A DNA stretch of 64,000 nucleotides from Brevibacterium sp. HMSC07C04 (GTDB lineage Bacteria > Actinomycetota > Actinomycetes > Actinomycetales > Brevibacteriaceae): assembly GCF_001815905.1 (NCBI RefSeq), contig NZ_KV823250.1, forward strand, positions 1-64,000. The letters are read 5' to 3'. Every line of letters starts with the position of its first letter. The first letter of the stretch is position 1. Shown here piece after piece: positions 17,100 through 24,843 of the stretch. A program made the translations under genes and the position numbers. The notes beneath the pieces are model-generated. The model was given only the letters and a program-made list of their open reading frames with translations. It did no database searches and was not told the DNA's origin.

Positions 17100-17864
17100 A
17101 TGAGCAACCGCTCAGGCCAACCTGGTCCAAATGCCAACCCACCTGTCGAAAAGCCATCCGGCAATAACCGCCCAGCCCCGAATCCGCCGGTCAAACGGAT
17201 CAGCACGGGCGTGCTCTTGTTTGCCCTGGTGGTCGTGTTCGGTCTGCTTGTGCAGACCAGTGTGGTGATGGAGGCCGACCGCGAAGTGCTCGGAGACATG
17301 ATCGAGCACCGCAGCGATCCGCGCACTGCTGTTCTGGTGTTCTTCACCAATATCTTCAGCCCCTTGGGCACGATCATCTTGGGTGCAGCGGTGTCGGCCG
17401 TCGTGTGGATTCTGGCGCGCAGTTGGCGCCCGGCAGCCTATATTGCAGGGTGTGTTGCGCTCGCCTCAGCGATTACACATTCGCTCAAACCGCTGTATGC
17501 GCGCCCGCGGCCTGCGGAAGAACATCGGATGGTGTTGGAAACGAACTTTTCATTTCCCTCCGGGCACGCAACGGGTACGTCGGCGCTGCTGTTCTCTTCG
17601 GCCGTTGTGTTAAGCCTGCTGTTTGTGCGCCTGTGGCAGCGGGCGCTCATTTGGGCGAGTGCTTTGGGCATGACTGCCCTCATCTGCCTGTCTCGTCTGT
17701 ATTTGGGCGTGCACTATTTCACGGATGTGAGTGCCGGCTGTTTGGTGGGCGTGGGGGCCTGTTTGGTGCTGTATGTGCTTGTTCGCCGCAGATTGACTGC
17801 GCTGAGGAACACAGATGTTCGGAAGAGCACGGCTGCCCCGAAGAACACGGATGCTCCAGCATGA
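17100..17864 (+). CDS. PAP2-family membrane phosphatase
   Basis: Integral membrane phosphatase of 254 residues with about 6 TM helices and an extracytoplasmic active site. All three motifs are present: KPLYARPRP, PSGH (in FSFPSGHATGTSA) and SRLYLGVHYFTD. Likely substrates are undecaprenyl diphosphate or phosphatidate-type lipids. The N-terminal 35 residues are Pro/Asn-rich and cytosolic. The last residues are encoded by three imperfect 18-base repeats. It abuts the Nudix gene and its stop overlaps the DUF2127 gene by 4 bases, making a three-gene operon. Confidence 0.92.
   Translation: MSNRSGQPGPNANPPVEKPSGNNRPAPNPPVKRISTGVLLFALVVVFGLLVQTSVVMEADREVLGDMIEHRSDPRTAVLVFFTNIFSPLGTIILGAAVSAVVWILARSWRPAAYIAGCVALASAITHSLKPLYARPRPAEEHRMVLETNFSFPSGHATGTSALLFSSAVVLSLLFVRLWQRALIWASALGMTALICLSRLYLGVHYFTDVSAGCLVGVGACLVLYVLVRRRLTALRNTDVRKSTAAPKNTDAPA
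17804..17857 (+). repeat. Three tandem 18-base repeats at the 3' end of the PAP2 gene
   Basis: Three imperfect units (starting GAGGAACACAGATG, GAAGAGCACGGCTG, GAAGAACACGGATG) encode RNTDVR, KSTAAP and KNTDAP. They lie just before the ATGA junction with the next gene. Confidence 0.75.
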
Positions 17865-18481
17865 CATTTCATAAGCACGACGCGGCCGAACGCCTGGTGC
17901 CGACTCTGGCGGATACGGAAACCCCGGACGAGCTCATTCCGCCCGCCCAGCGCAAGCGCGAACACTGGCTGCACGTGATCTTCTACATCACGCTGATCGG
18001 CAAGGGGCTGTTCGGCCTGGGCCAGATGGCTTCTGGCATTGCGGTTCTTGTTGTGCCCCGGCACGTGTGGCACCAGCTGGCGGTGAAGCTCACGGCGGGC
18101 AATACGGACAACCCTGTCACGGCGTGGCTTCTGCATCAGACGGAGCATCTGGATTCGGGTATTCAGCTGTATGCGGCGATCTACATGATCAGCCACGCGG
18201 CCACGAAGATCGTCCTGGTGTGGGCTGTGCTGAAGGGCAAGATGTGGGCCTACCCGTGGATGATGGGCTTCTTGGCGGCGTTCATCATCTACCAGACCTA
18301 CGAAATCTTTGCCCGCCACTCGATCTTCTTTGTGCTGCTGACGATCTTTGACATCTTCATTGTGTGGCTCACCCGCCACGAATGGAATCTGCAGAAACGC
18401 CAAAAGGCACTGAAAGAGGCTGCCGACGCTGCCGCGTCTGGCCCGGCTTCAGCCGAACACCCGGACGAAACCGCGGACTGA
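17861..18481 (+). CDS. DUF2127 membrane protein
   Basis: A 206-residue protein of the DUF2127 family with four predicted TM helices: about 38-60 (HVIFYITLIGKGLFGLGQMA), 96-118, 122-140 and 145-165. The family segments HLDSGIQLYAAIYMISHAATKIVLVW and YPWMMGFLAAFIIYQTYEI are clear. Function is unknown. The ATG lies inside the PAP2 stop (ATGA), so a much longer open frame extending into PAP2 is not used. A bidirectional terminator follows. Confidence 0.88.
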   Translation: MTFHKHDAAERLVPTLADTETPDELIPPAQRKREHWLHVIFYITLIGKGLFGLGQMASGIAVLVVPRHVWHQLAVKLTAGNTDNPVTAWLLHQTEHLDSGIQLYAAIYMISHAATKIVLVWAVLKGKMWAYPWMMGFLAAFIIYQTYEIFARHSIFFVLLTIFDIFIVWLTRHEWNLQKRQKALKEAADAAASGPASAEHPDETAD

Positions 18482-18496
18482 CCTGACTTCAGAAAA

Positions 18497-18536
18497 ATGA
18501 CGAGGTGCCTGCTTACGTGAGCAGGCACCTCGTCAT
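18497..18536. terminator. Bidirectional terminator between DUF2127 and DUF805 genes
   Basis: A 17-bp perfect stem (arms 18497-18513 and 18520-18536, containing GACGAGGTGCCTGC) around TACGTG. An AAAAA run before it gives a T-run on the minus strand, which suits the DUF805 gene ending at 18549. Confidence 0.85.
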
Positions 18537-18548
18537 GTGGTCGTGGGG

Positions 18549-19199
18549 TCAGTCGCCGGTCGAGTCGTCGCGTCCGGGGTGGCGGGCGGCCAGTTTGGTG
18601 GGCATGACGCACAGGACGATGTTGATGAGTCCGCCCAAGTAGGGCACGAAGCTCAAGAAGACGAGGGCGCCGTGCATGCCGGCATCTTGGATGCGTCGCC
18701 AGCCGGAGGACAGGGTGGGCACTGCGGCGACCAACAGGAACAGGAACGAAACGAGGGTCCCGATGATCGCAAGTGCCGGGACGTCGGGCTCGGCTTTGTA
18801 GCCGGTGGCTTCGAATGTTTGCTGCGCTTGCATGTCGCTGATGATGAGGGCGACGATGCCGGGGGCGAACACGACAAGGCAGATCAGGGTGTTGATCAGT
18901 TGCGGCCACCAGTATTCCGACGGCGATGCGTAGCCTTTGAATCGCACGTATTTCTTCCAGAAGCGGATGTAGGCGGTTATGGGTTTTGCGCCGTAGAGAG
19001 GCTGCGACAGCGGGGGTTCTTGGCCAAGCTGGCGGTAGTCGGCCTCGGTCATCATTGCGTTCTGCGGTGCGGATTGTGCCCCACCAAAGGGGTCCCCAGC
19101 GTTGAATGAGGATGCTCCGGGCTGCTGCTCGTAGCTGCTGTAAGGCGGCTGCTGGTAGCTGCTGTATGTCGGATGCGGGTCGTTGGGATTCGAGCTCAT
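18549..19199 (-). CDS. DUF805 membrane protein with a Tyr/Gln/Pro-rich N-terminus
   Basis: A 216-residue protein. The first 70 residues are Ser/Tyr/Pro/Gln-rich (YSSYQQPPYSSYEQQPG) and probably disordered. They are followed by the DUF805 domain: AYIRFWKKYVRFKGYASPSEYWW at its start, about four TM helices, and the conserved SSGWRRIQDAGMHGALVFLSF. Function is unknown. ATG at 19199 is chosen over the upstream in-frame start at 19364 because it follows GGAGAAAC, and a -10 (TAGACT on the minus strand, 19234-19239) lies about 35 bases upstream. Confidence 0.88.
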   Translation of the reverse strand: MSSNPNDPHPTYSSYQQPPYSSYEQQPGASSFNAGDPFGGAQSAPQNAMMTEADYRQLGQEPPLSQPLYGAKPITAYIRFWKKYVRFKGYASPSEYWWPQLINTLICLVVFAPGIVALIISDMQAQQTFEATGYKAEPDVPALAIIGTLVSFLFLLVAAVPTLSSGWRRIQDAGMHGALVFLSFVPYLGGLINIVLCVMPTKLAARHPGRDDSTGD

Positions 19200-19330
19200 G
19201 TTTCTCCACGGTTGGGTGATGTGGTTGATCGCCAGTCTAGTGTTTTCTGACAGTTGTATGGGAAGTCTCGGCGTGTCTAGACCCCCGCCTTGGCAACCGG
19301 AACCCGAGCGCTTTGACAGCTTCGCGCTGG

Positions 19331-19336
19331 CATACT
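19331..19336 (+). promoter_or_regulatory. -10 box for a probable leaderless transcript
   Basis: CATACT followed by 7 bases and then the ATG of the first CDP-glycerol glycerophosphotransferase-like gene; no ribosome site is present. Confidence 0.5.
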
Positions 19337-19343
19337 TGTCAGC

Positions 19344-20630
19344 ATGATGAACAGGGTGTCCCACGTGCTTTCATCGGCGAAGCGATTCTCAGCCCAGATG
19401 GGCCGTGAACTGTCGGTGCGTGCAGCAGAACGGCGGTTGGATCCGAAGTTCAGGCCGTCACGTGATGACGGCTTTGTGGTCGGGGTGTATCACGCGGGTG
19501 ACAGGGCGTCGTCGTATCAGCTCAAGCAGTGGCTGGCCCCGATTGAGGACCTTGCGGCCACCATGAGTTTGGAGACCGGAACCACTCTGGACGGCCCGGG
19601 AGAAGGCGCACCGTGGCCGGTGGGCATTCTGATGCGCAATCTGGACAACGCCCGCGAAATTGCCCAGCTGACGGAACTGCCGGTTCGCTATGCGCGGCTG
19701 ACGGCTGACCTTGATCGCTTTATGACTCAGCCCACGCTGTGCGCGGTGCTGTATGTCAATCAGGCTGTGCTGAATTTTCAGGCTCTGCGGTATCCGGGGC
19801 CAGCTCATGTGCATTTGTCGCACGGCGAGAGCGAAAAGGTCTCAATGGTGTCGAATCAGCTGAAGGCCTATGACTGTGTATTCACGGCTGGTTTGGCTGC
19901 CAGGCAGCGGATTGAGAAGGCGCTTCTGGGGCGGCTGCCGGACATGAGGGATGTTGGCAGGCCCCAGTTGGACTATGCGCAGCCTCTGCCACAGCGCTTC
20001 CAGCAGGTGCTCGATGGCAGCAGGCTCACTGTGTTCTATGCACCCACGTGGGAAGGCGATTCGCCGTCAATGGCCTACGGCACCGTCGCCCAGTCGGGCG
20101 TGCCTTTGGTAGAGGGGCTGGTGAACGCCGGTTTCGGTGTCATCTACCGGCCGCATCCGCGCACCGGGGTGGTCAAGCCGGAGTGTGCTCGGGCTGATGC
20201 CCAGATCCGTGAAATTGTGGCGGCAGCAGATGGCTCTGTTTTTGATGATTCGCCGACGGTGTCGTGGCAGTTTGCCGCAGCAGATGCGTGTGTTGCGGAA
20301 ATGTCGTCAGTTGCGTTCGACTGGTTGGCAACGCATAAGCCGCTGGTGGCGCTGGCTCCGACCGATCCGGGTGCCGAGGTGGCTGCCGGTGGTCTGTTTG
20401 AGCGGGTGCCGTCGGCTGTGGGCACTGCCGAAGGGGGTCGGCAGGCAGCGCAGATGGTTCGGCAGGAGCTCGACTCAGCGGATTCTGGTCGAGCAGAACG
20501 CGAAAAAGTGTGCCGTTACTACCTGGGCGATACGAGCCCCGGAAGCCAGAGGCGGCGCTTTGCGGCGGCTGTTGCCGGTGTTGTGGGGCAGCGCTGGGCC
20601 GATCGGCAGCTCAATGCCGGCAACAGCTGA
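19344..20630 (+). CDS. CDP-glycerol glycerophosphotransferase-like protein (TagB/TagF family), copy 1
   Basis: 428-residue member of the CDP-glycerol:glycerophosphotransferase family that primes or extends glycerol-phosphate teichoic acid at the inner membrane face. The C-terminal GT-B half is recognisable: HLSHGESEKVSMVSNQLKAY (in place of TagF's WHGTxxK), VGRPQLDY, FYAPTWEGD, VIYRPHPRTGVVKP, and DSPTVSWQFAAADACVAEMS with the Ser/Asp-type binding site. It shares HGES(E/D)KxSMVSNQxKAYD and YAPTWEG with the protein at 24844-26121, so the two are paralogs. Substrate could be CDP-glycerol or CDP-ribitol; the tagD nearby favours glycerol. No membrane helix is seen; an N-terminal basic helix may anchor it. 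Confidence 0.8.
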   Translation: MMNRVSHVLSSAKRFSAQMGRELSVRAAERRLDPKFRPSRDDGFVVGVYHAGDRASSYQLKQWLAPIEDLAATMSLETGTTLDGPGEGAPWPVGILMRNLDNAREIAQLTELPVRYARLTADLDRFMTQPTLCAVLYVNQAVLNFQALRYPGPAHVHLSHGESEKVSMVSNQLKAYDCVFTAGLAARQRIEKALLGRLPDMRDVGRPQLDYAQPLPQRFQQVLDGSRLTVFYAPTWEGDSPSMAYGTVAQSGVPLVEGLVNAGFGVIYRPHPRTGVVKPECARADAQIREIVAAADGSVFDDSPTVSWQFAAADACVAEMSSVAFDWLATHKPLVALAPTDPGAEVAAGGLFERVPSAVGTAEGGRQAAQMVRQELDSADSGRAEREKVCRYYLGDTSPGSQRRRFAAAVAGVVGQRWADRQLNAGNS

Positions 20631-20641
20631 AGTCTGCCGGT

Positions 20642-22483
20642 TCAGTGTTTGCTGATCTGCAGGCTCAGCTGCCCTTCGTCATCGAGGGCCGAGGTGAAGA
20701 ACGAGCCAGCTGCTGTTGGAGGCTCGTCAGCCAGGATGCGGGTGCGGCGGAACGAACGGCCGTCTGCGAAGTCCGCGGACAGTTCTAGGGTTCCTGCTGG
20801 CAGCAGCTGCAGTTCGGACAGGGGAATGTGCGCGCGAAGAGTCGTTCCGTCAAAATCAGCCGGGGTGCGGCCGTAGTAGGTTGTGCCCGTCAGGCACCAT
20901 GACACGTAGGTGTGGGCGGTCTGCTCCCAGGGGTGGTCTGCAACGGATGCTTCGATTGCGACGCCGGTGTCTGTGACTGTCAGCGAGGTCAGGTTCGCGA
21001 TGGCCTGCGAGCGTTGAAATGGATCGAATGAACAGCCGCGGAACATGGCCGCCCATTTTTCGACGATGGTGGCTTCGTAGAAGTCTTGTGCCCGCTTAAT
21101 GGCGTTGCGGCGCATGGTGGTGAGTTCGGCATCGTCCATTGTGGCTATCCGGATGATTGCCTGGGTGAGGGCCTCAATGTCGCCATCGGGGACGAGGAAG
21201 CCGTCCACTCCGTCGGTGATGATGTCACTCGGACCGTATTTGATGTCGTAGGCAATCGGAATGCAGCCGGCTGACATGCTTTCGAGCAGGACCAACGGTT
21301 GGCCTTCCTGAGCGCTGGTCAGAAGGCTGAACGAGGCATCGTGGAAGTGCTCTTTGGCGTTGCTGACATAACCGCGCAGGGTGATGTGCTCGCCCCCGCT
21401 GTTGGCGTCGATCTGCTGGGCGAGTTTGCTGTGCATATCGCCATCACCGCAGATATCCAGCTGCAGTCCTGGTGCACTGGCACATGCTGCAGTCACAGCA
21501 CGGATAGCGTGGTCGATCCTTTTGCCCTTGGTGAGTCGGGCCAGCATGAGACCGTGTGTCTTGGTGCGGGGCTTCTTGGCGTTGCCCTTGAGATTGCGAA
21601 TCAGGTTGGGCATAACGGTGAGGTTGCCGGAGGACAAATGGTGCTCGAGCATGTCTCGCTGTTGGGCGTGGGTCAGCGTGATTGCCCGGTCGAAACGGTC
21701 AAGGTTGCGCAGGATCTTGAACTTGCCGCGGATCAGCCTGCGCGCATCGGTTTTGTGGTTCTCGAGGAAATTGCTGTGCATCGCAGTGCAGAAGATGACG
21801 TTCTTTTTCCTATAGGTGCTGAAGAGGGACCCCGCATAGGACGAATCGACGATGACATAGCTGGGCTTATTTCCGAAGACAGCGTTGAGCCATGCCTTGT
21901 AGAAAGCGGTGGCGGTACGCCACTGGCCGATGATTTCCCCCTGTGAGTTCAGGAGGGTCAACAGGCGTCCGCCCTTGGTGCCGCGGGTTTTTGTGTCTTG
22001 GCGGTCGATGACCAGCAGGTTGCCCCCTGCGCTGTAATGGTCAGTCTGCAGAACTGTGCCAACATCATCGGTTCGCTGCTCGCATGCCTCGCCCGACGTG
22101 CGGGGGAGGGCGTCGTCGACCGCTTCCGGTACGGGCTGAGCTGTGCCCTTCATGCGAGCAAGTTCGTCATCTGACCATTGGCTGAGGTCTTCCCAGACGT
22201 TGCGCAGGGAAACGCGCTTATCCAGTCGGCCTTCAGCTTTGAGGGCTCGTTCACGTTCTTTGCCGCTGTTGTCACGCGAAAATGTGAGGATCTCGACGGG
22301 GCGGTTGTCTCGGCGGGCAAATGCCGAGGACCGCTCCAACGCGACTGAGGTCATCCCGCCAAAGGTCTCGGGAATGGCCCACAGCATGGTGTAGTAGTTG
22401 CCAGCAGGAAGAATGCCCTTGGGCTCAGAGCGGAGCAGGGCGGGGATTATGCGGCGCACACGCCGAGGCAGTGACGAGTTCAT
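20642..22483 (-). CDS. GT4 glycosyltransferase, TagE/TarM-like (teichoic-acid glycosylation)
   Basis: Large retaining GT-B glycosyltransferase, 613 residues from the start used. N-terminal domain: GNYYTMLWAIPETFGGMTSVALERS (acceptor-side GGMT loop of TagE/TarM proteins). Middle: a 45-residue polar insert, then FCTAMHSNFLENHK. C-terminal GT4 domain: LMLARLTKGKRIDHAIRAV, LDICGDGDMHSKL and the donor site EGQPLVLLESMSAGCIPIAY then YGPSDIITDGVDGFLVPDGD. The last 110 residues form a beta-rich extension like those in TagF proteins. By family it would put a hexose on poly(glycerol phosphate). The frame is open to 22579, but ATG 22483 is preferred: similarity starts there and TAAAGT lies 8 bases before it. 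It is divergent from tagD. Confidence 0.8.
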   Translation of the reverse strand: MNSSLPRRVRRIIPALLRSEPKGILPAGNYYTMLWAIPETFGGMTSVALERSSAFARRDNRPVEILTFSRDNSGKERERALKAEGRLDKRVSLRNVWEDLSQWSDDELARMKGTAQPVPEAVDDALPRTSGEACEQRTDDVGTVLQTDHYSAGGNLLVIDRQDTKTRGTKGGRLLTLLNSQGEIIGQWRTATAFYKAWLNAVFGNKPSYVIVDSSYAGSLFSTYRKKNVIFCTAMHSNFLENHKTDARRLIRGKFKILRNLDRFDRAITLTHAQQRDMLEHHLSSGNLTVMPNLIRNLKGNAKKPRTKTHGLMLARLTKGKRIDHAIRAVTAACASAPGLQLDICGDGDMHSKLAQQIDANSGGEHITLRGYVSNAKEHFHDASFSLLTSAQEGQPLVLLESMSAGCIPIAYDIKYGPSDIITDGVDGFLVPDGDIEALTQAIIRIATMDDAELTTMRRNAIKRAQDFYEATIVEKWAAMFRGCSFDPFQRSQAIANLTSLTVTDTGVAIEASVADHPWEQTAHTYVSWCLTGTTYYGRTPADFDGTTLRAHIPLSELQLLPAGTLELSADFADGRSFRRTRILADEPPTAAGSFFTSALDDEGQLSLQISKH

Positions 22484-22615
22484 CAACAGCCACTTTATTG
22501 CGCAGCCGCTGAGTGGAAACTCAGGAATGCCCTGCCGCTGCTGTGGTAAACGGCACCCGCTCGGCGGACGTCTGGGCACGACTTCGCGAGACCTCTGGGG
22601 TATCGTCTATATGAT

Positions 22616-22637
22616 CTTCAAGTTAACTCCAAGTTAA
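22616..22637. promoter_or_regulatory. Tandem 11-bp direct repeat between the GT4 gene and tagD
   Basis: Two adjacent 11-mers, CTTCAAGTTAA and CTCCAAGTTAA, differ at one base. They lie next to a -10-like TATGAT (22610-22615) in the only AT-rich part of the divergent promoter region. An 11-base period is what response regulators of the PhoP/OmpR type bind. The actual regulator is unknown. Confidence 0.6.
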
Positions 22638-22651
22638 GCGAGGGCTGTTTC

Positions 22652-23038
22652 ATGCGCCGTGTCATCACCTACGGCACCTTTGACTTGCTGCACTACGGCC
22701 ACATCCGACTGCTGCAACGCTGCAAGGCACAGGGTGACTACCTTGTCGTTGCCCTGTCCACTGACGAATTCAACGCCGGCAAGGGCAAGAAGTCCTATTT
22801 TTCGTGGGACGACCGCAAGAACATGCTCGAAGCCATCCGCTTTGTCGACCTGGTCATCCCCGAGAACACGTGGGAACAGAAGCGGACAGACATCGAGAAG
22901 TACCACATCGACACCTTCGTCATGGGCGATGACTGGGAAGGCAAGTTCGACGACCTCAAAGACCTGTGCGACGTGGTCTATCTGCCGCGCACACCGGAAA
23001 TCTCAACCACCAAGATCAAGGGCGATCTCAGCCAGTGA
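22652..23038 (+). CDS. tagD: Glycerol-3-phosphate cytidylyltransferase
   Basis: Makes CDP-glycerol from CTP and sn-glycerol-3-phosphate, the activated unit for glycerol teichoic acid. It has 128 residues, the same as known TagD proteins. The cytidylyltransferase motif HYGH is in GTFDLLHYGHIRLLQR, the RTDIEKYHIDTFVMGDDWEG region is intact, and the ISTTKIK signature ends the catalytic domain. ATG preceded by GAGGG. Divergent from the GT4 gene and followed after 40 bases by a CDP-alcohol phosphatidyltransferase. This is the strongest single evidence that the region makes a glycerol-phosphate polymer. Confidence 0.95.
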   Translation: MRRVITYGTFDLLHYGHIRLLQRCKAQGDYLVVALSTDEFNAGKGKKSYFSWDDRKNMLEAIRFVDLVIPENTWEQKRTDIEKYHIDTFVMGDDWEGKFDDLKDLCDVVYLPRTPEISTTKIKGDLSQ

Positions 23039-23066
23039 GCTCCAGCTATCCTGCTGGGGTGCTACC

Positions 23067-23072
23067 TAGCCT
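23067..23072 (+). promoter_or_regulatory. -10-like box before the CDP-alcohol phosphatidyltransferase gene
   Basis: TAGCCT followed by 6 bases and the ATG, the same layout as other probable leaderless starts in the window. No ribosome site precedes this ATG. Confidence 0.4.
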
Positions 23073-23078
23073 TTAGAC

Positions 23079-23915
23079 ATGAGCGAAGCACACTCTGACC
23101 GTCCTAAGAATCCGACGCTGGAACAGCTGCGAGCTGTTGCCCAGCCGCCGGAAGTGCGTGCGCGCAAAAACGCCGAGCACTGGACAGCGGAACTGTACCT
23201 GCGGCACATCTCCATTTATCTGACTGCGCTGCTGGTGCGCACGCCGATTACCGCCAACGGCGTAACAGGGCTGATGATCCTGTCGGGGTGGGCGATCGGC
23301 TTTGCTCTGCTCATCCCGGGCATCTGGGGAGCGCTGCTGGCTCTTTTCTTTTCGCAGCTGCAGCTGTACTTCGACTGCTGTGACGGCGAAGTCGCACGTT
23401 GGCGCGGCACTCGCAGCGCGAAGGGAGTTTTCCTCGACGCGGTAGGCCACTACACGACAGAAGGTTTTGTCGCCTTCATGCTGGGCGTGCGAGCAGTCAG
23501 CGATCTGGGCCTGCTGAAGTCTGATCCCGGTTTCGCCTACCCCTATCTGGTGGCCGGCGGAATAGTCGCATCGCTCGTGCTGCTGAACAAAGCGCTCAAC
23601 AGCCTGGTCCACATGAGCCGCGCTTTCAACGGCTTGGACAAACTGGAAGACTCCGCTGCCGCAACTGCCGTCACCCACGGCGGTCTTGCCCGTGTAAAAC
23701 AGCTTGCTCGGTTTGTGCCGTTCCATCGCATCTGGCATTCGGTTGAAATGTCGATGCTGGCTGTTGTCGCGAGCGTGGTTTCGCTCATTGTGGTTGCAGC
23801 CGGCGGCCCGGAACTCGCCGGTGAACGTTGGATGATTCTGGCGATGGTGCCGCTTGCCGCGCTTTCCGTGGTAGGGCACTTCGTGTCGATCTGGTTTTCC
23901 CGAAGGTTGGGCTGA
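23079..23915 (+). CDS. CDP-alcohol phosphatidyltransferase-family membrane protein
   Basis: 278-residue membrane enzyme of the CDP-alcohol phosphotransferase family, which transfers a substituted phosphate from a CDP donor to an alcohol. It has about six TM helices. The signature DxxDGxxARx8Gx3Dx3D is present as DCCDGEVARWRGTRSAKG followed by VFLDAVGH: the first three aspartates are kept and the fourth is His. N-terminal residues 1-45 are polar and contain RARKNAEHWTAELYLRH. It sits between tagD and a GT2, suggesting that it uses CDP-glycerol or a related CDP-alcohol to build a lipid anchor or linkage unit rather than a bulk phospholipid. That is inference. Confidence 0.8.
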   Translation: MSEAHSDRPKNPTLEQLRAVAQPPEVRARKNAEHWTAELYLRHISIYLTALLVRTPITANGVTGLMILSGWAIGFALLIPGIWGALLALFFSQLQLYFDCCDGEVARWRGTRSAKGVFLDAVGHYTTEGFVAFMLGVRAVSDLGLLKSDPGFAYPYLVAGGIVASLVLLNKALNSLVHMSRAFNGLDKLEDSAAATAVTHGGLARVKQLARFVPFHRIWHSVEMSMLAVVASVVSLIVVAAGGPELAGERWMILAMVPLAALSVVGHFVSIWFSRRLG

Positions 23916-24796
23916 TGGAAGTATTCGATTACGGCGTTGTCATCCTCACCATGGGCAAAAGGGTGGACGACCTTAAGCGGGGCATTGACTCGCTGTTGGC
24001 CCAGCGGAACGTCAATCTTGACGTTGTGTGCGTGGGCAACGGCTGGGACCCCGTGGGCCTGCCAGACGAAGTCAGAACCCACATGCTGCCCGAAAACGTT
24101 GGGATTCCCGCCGGGCGCAATGCCGGTGTTCCGCTGGTCAAAGGCGAGTTCCTGTTTTTCCTCGACGATGATGCATGGCTGCCCGACCAGGACACCCTGT
24201 GGAGGATGGCGCAGTACATGCGCGAAAACCCGAATGTGGGAATGGTGCAGCCCCGTGTGGTCGACCCTGAGAACCCCAACGCGCCCAAGCGCTGGATCCC
24301 GCGCCTGCGCAAAAGGTCGGCAAGCCATTCGTCGAACGTGTTCTCCGTGTGGGAAGGCGCTATCGGCATGCAGAGGAAGGCATTCGACGAATGCGGGGGC
24401 TGGCCGGGATCGTTTTGGTACGCCCACGAAGGAATCGAACTGGCCTGGCGAGTATGGGATGCAGGCTATGACGTGTGGTACATGGGCGACCTTGCAGTAG
24501 CCCACCCCGTGATCGACCCGAAGCGCCACGACGAATACTTCTACATGAACGCCCGCAACAGGGTGTGGCTGGCCCGCAGGAACCTGCCCTGGCCCTTCAG
24601 CTGGGCCTATGTGGGCTCATGGACGGGAGTTCAGGTTCTCCGGTGGGCACGCAAACCTGAACAGCTCAAACCGTGGTTCAAGGGCTGGGTTGACGGTTGG
24701 CGGGACGACCCGTGGGACGGCGAAGAAGACGAAGCTAAACTCAGCAAACGCGGAGTCCTGCGCATGAGCTTCAAAGGACGCCCGCCGGTTATCTGA
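23915..24796 (+). CDS. Family 2 glycosyltransferase
   Basis: Cytoplasmic GT-A enzyme of 293 residues. The start VVILTMGKRVDDLKRGIDSLLAQ is the nucleotide-binding strand, AGRNAGVPLVKGEFLFFLDDDAWLP carries the metal-binding DDD, and GGWPGSFWYAHEGIELAWRVWDAG is the acceptor/ED region typical of rhamnosyl-type GT2s. The ATG shares one base with the preceding stop, so it is coupled to the CDP-alcohol phosphatidyltransferase. The sugar is unknown. It converges on the second TagF-like gene. Confidence 0.87.
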   Translation: MEVFDYGVVILTMGKRVDDLKRGIDSLLAQRNVNLDVVCVGNGWDPVGLPDEVRTHMLPENVGIPAGRNAGVPLVKGEFLFFLDDDAWLPDQDTLWRMAQYMRENPNVGMVQPRVVDPENPNAPKRWIPRLRKRSASHSSNVFSVWEGAIGMQRKAFDECGGWPGSFWYAHEGIELAWRVWDAGYDVWYMGDLAVAHPVIDPKRHDEYFYMNARNRVWLARRNLPWPFSWAYVGSWTGVQVLRWARKPEQLKPWFKGWVDGWRDDPWDGEEDEAKLSKRGVLRMSFKGRPPVI

Positions 24797-24820
24797 TGGG
24801 TGAGGGTTTAGCCTAGTGCT

Positions 24821-24842
24821 GCCGCCCGCCTTCGGACGGCGT
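24821..24842. terminator. Weak convergent hairpin with a TTCG loop
   Basis: CCGCC-TTCG-GACGG (one mismatch) between two converging genes that are 47 bases apart. No T-tract. Confidence 0.4.
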
Positions 24843-24843
24843 C

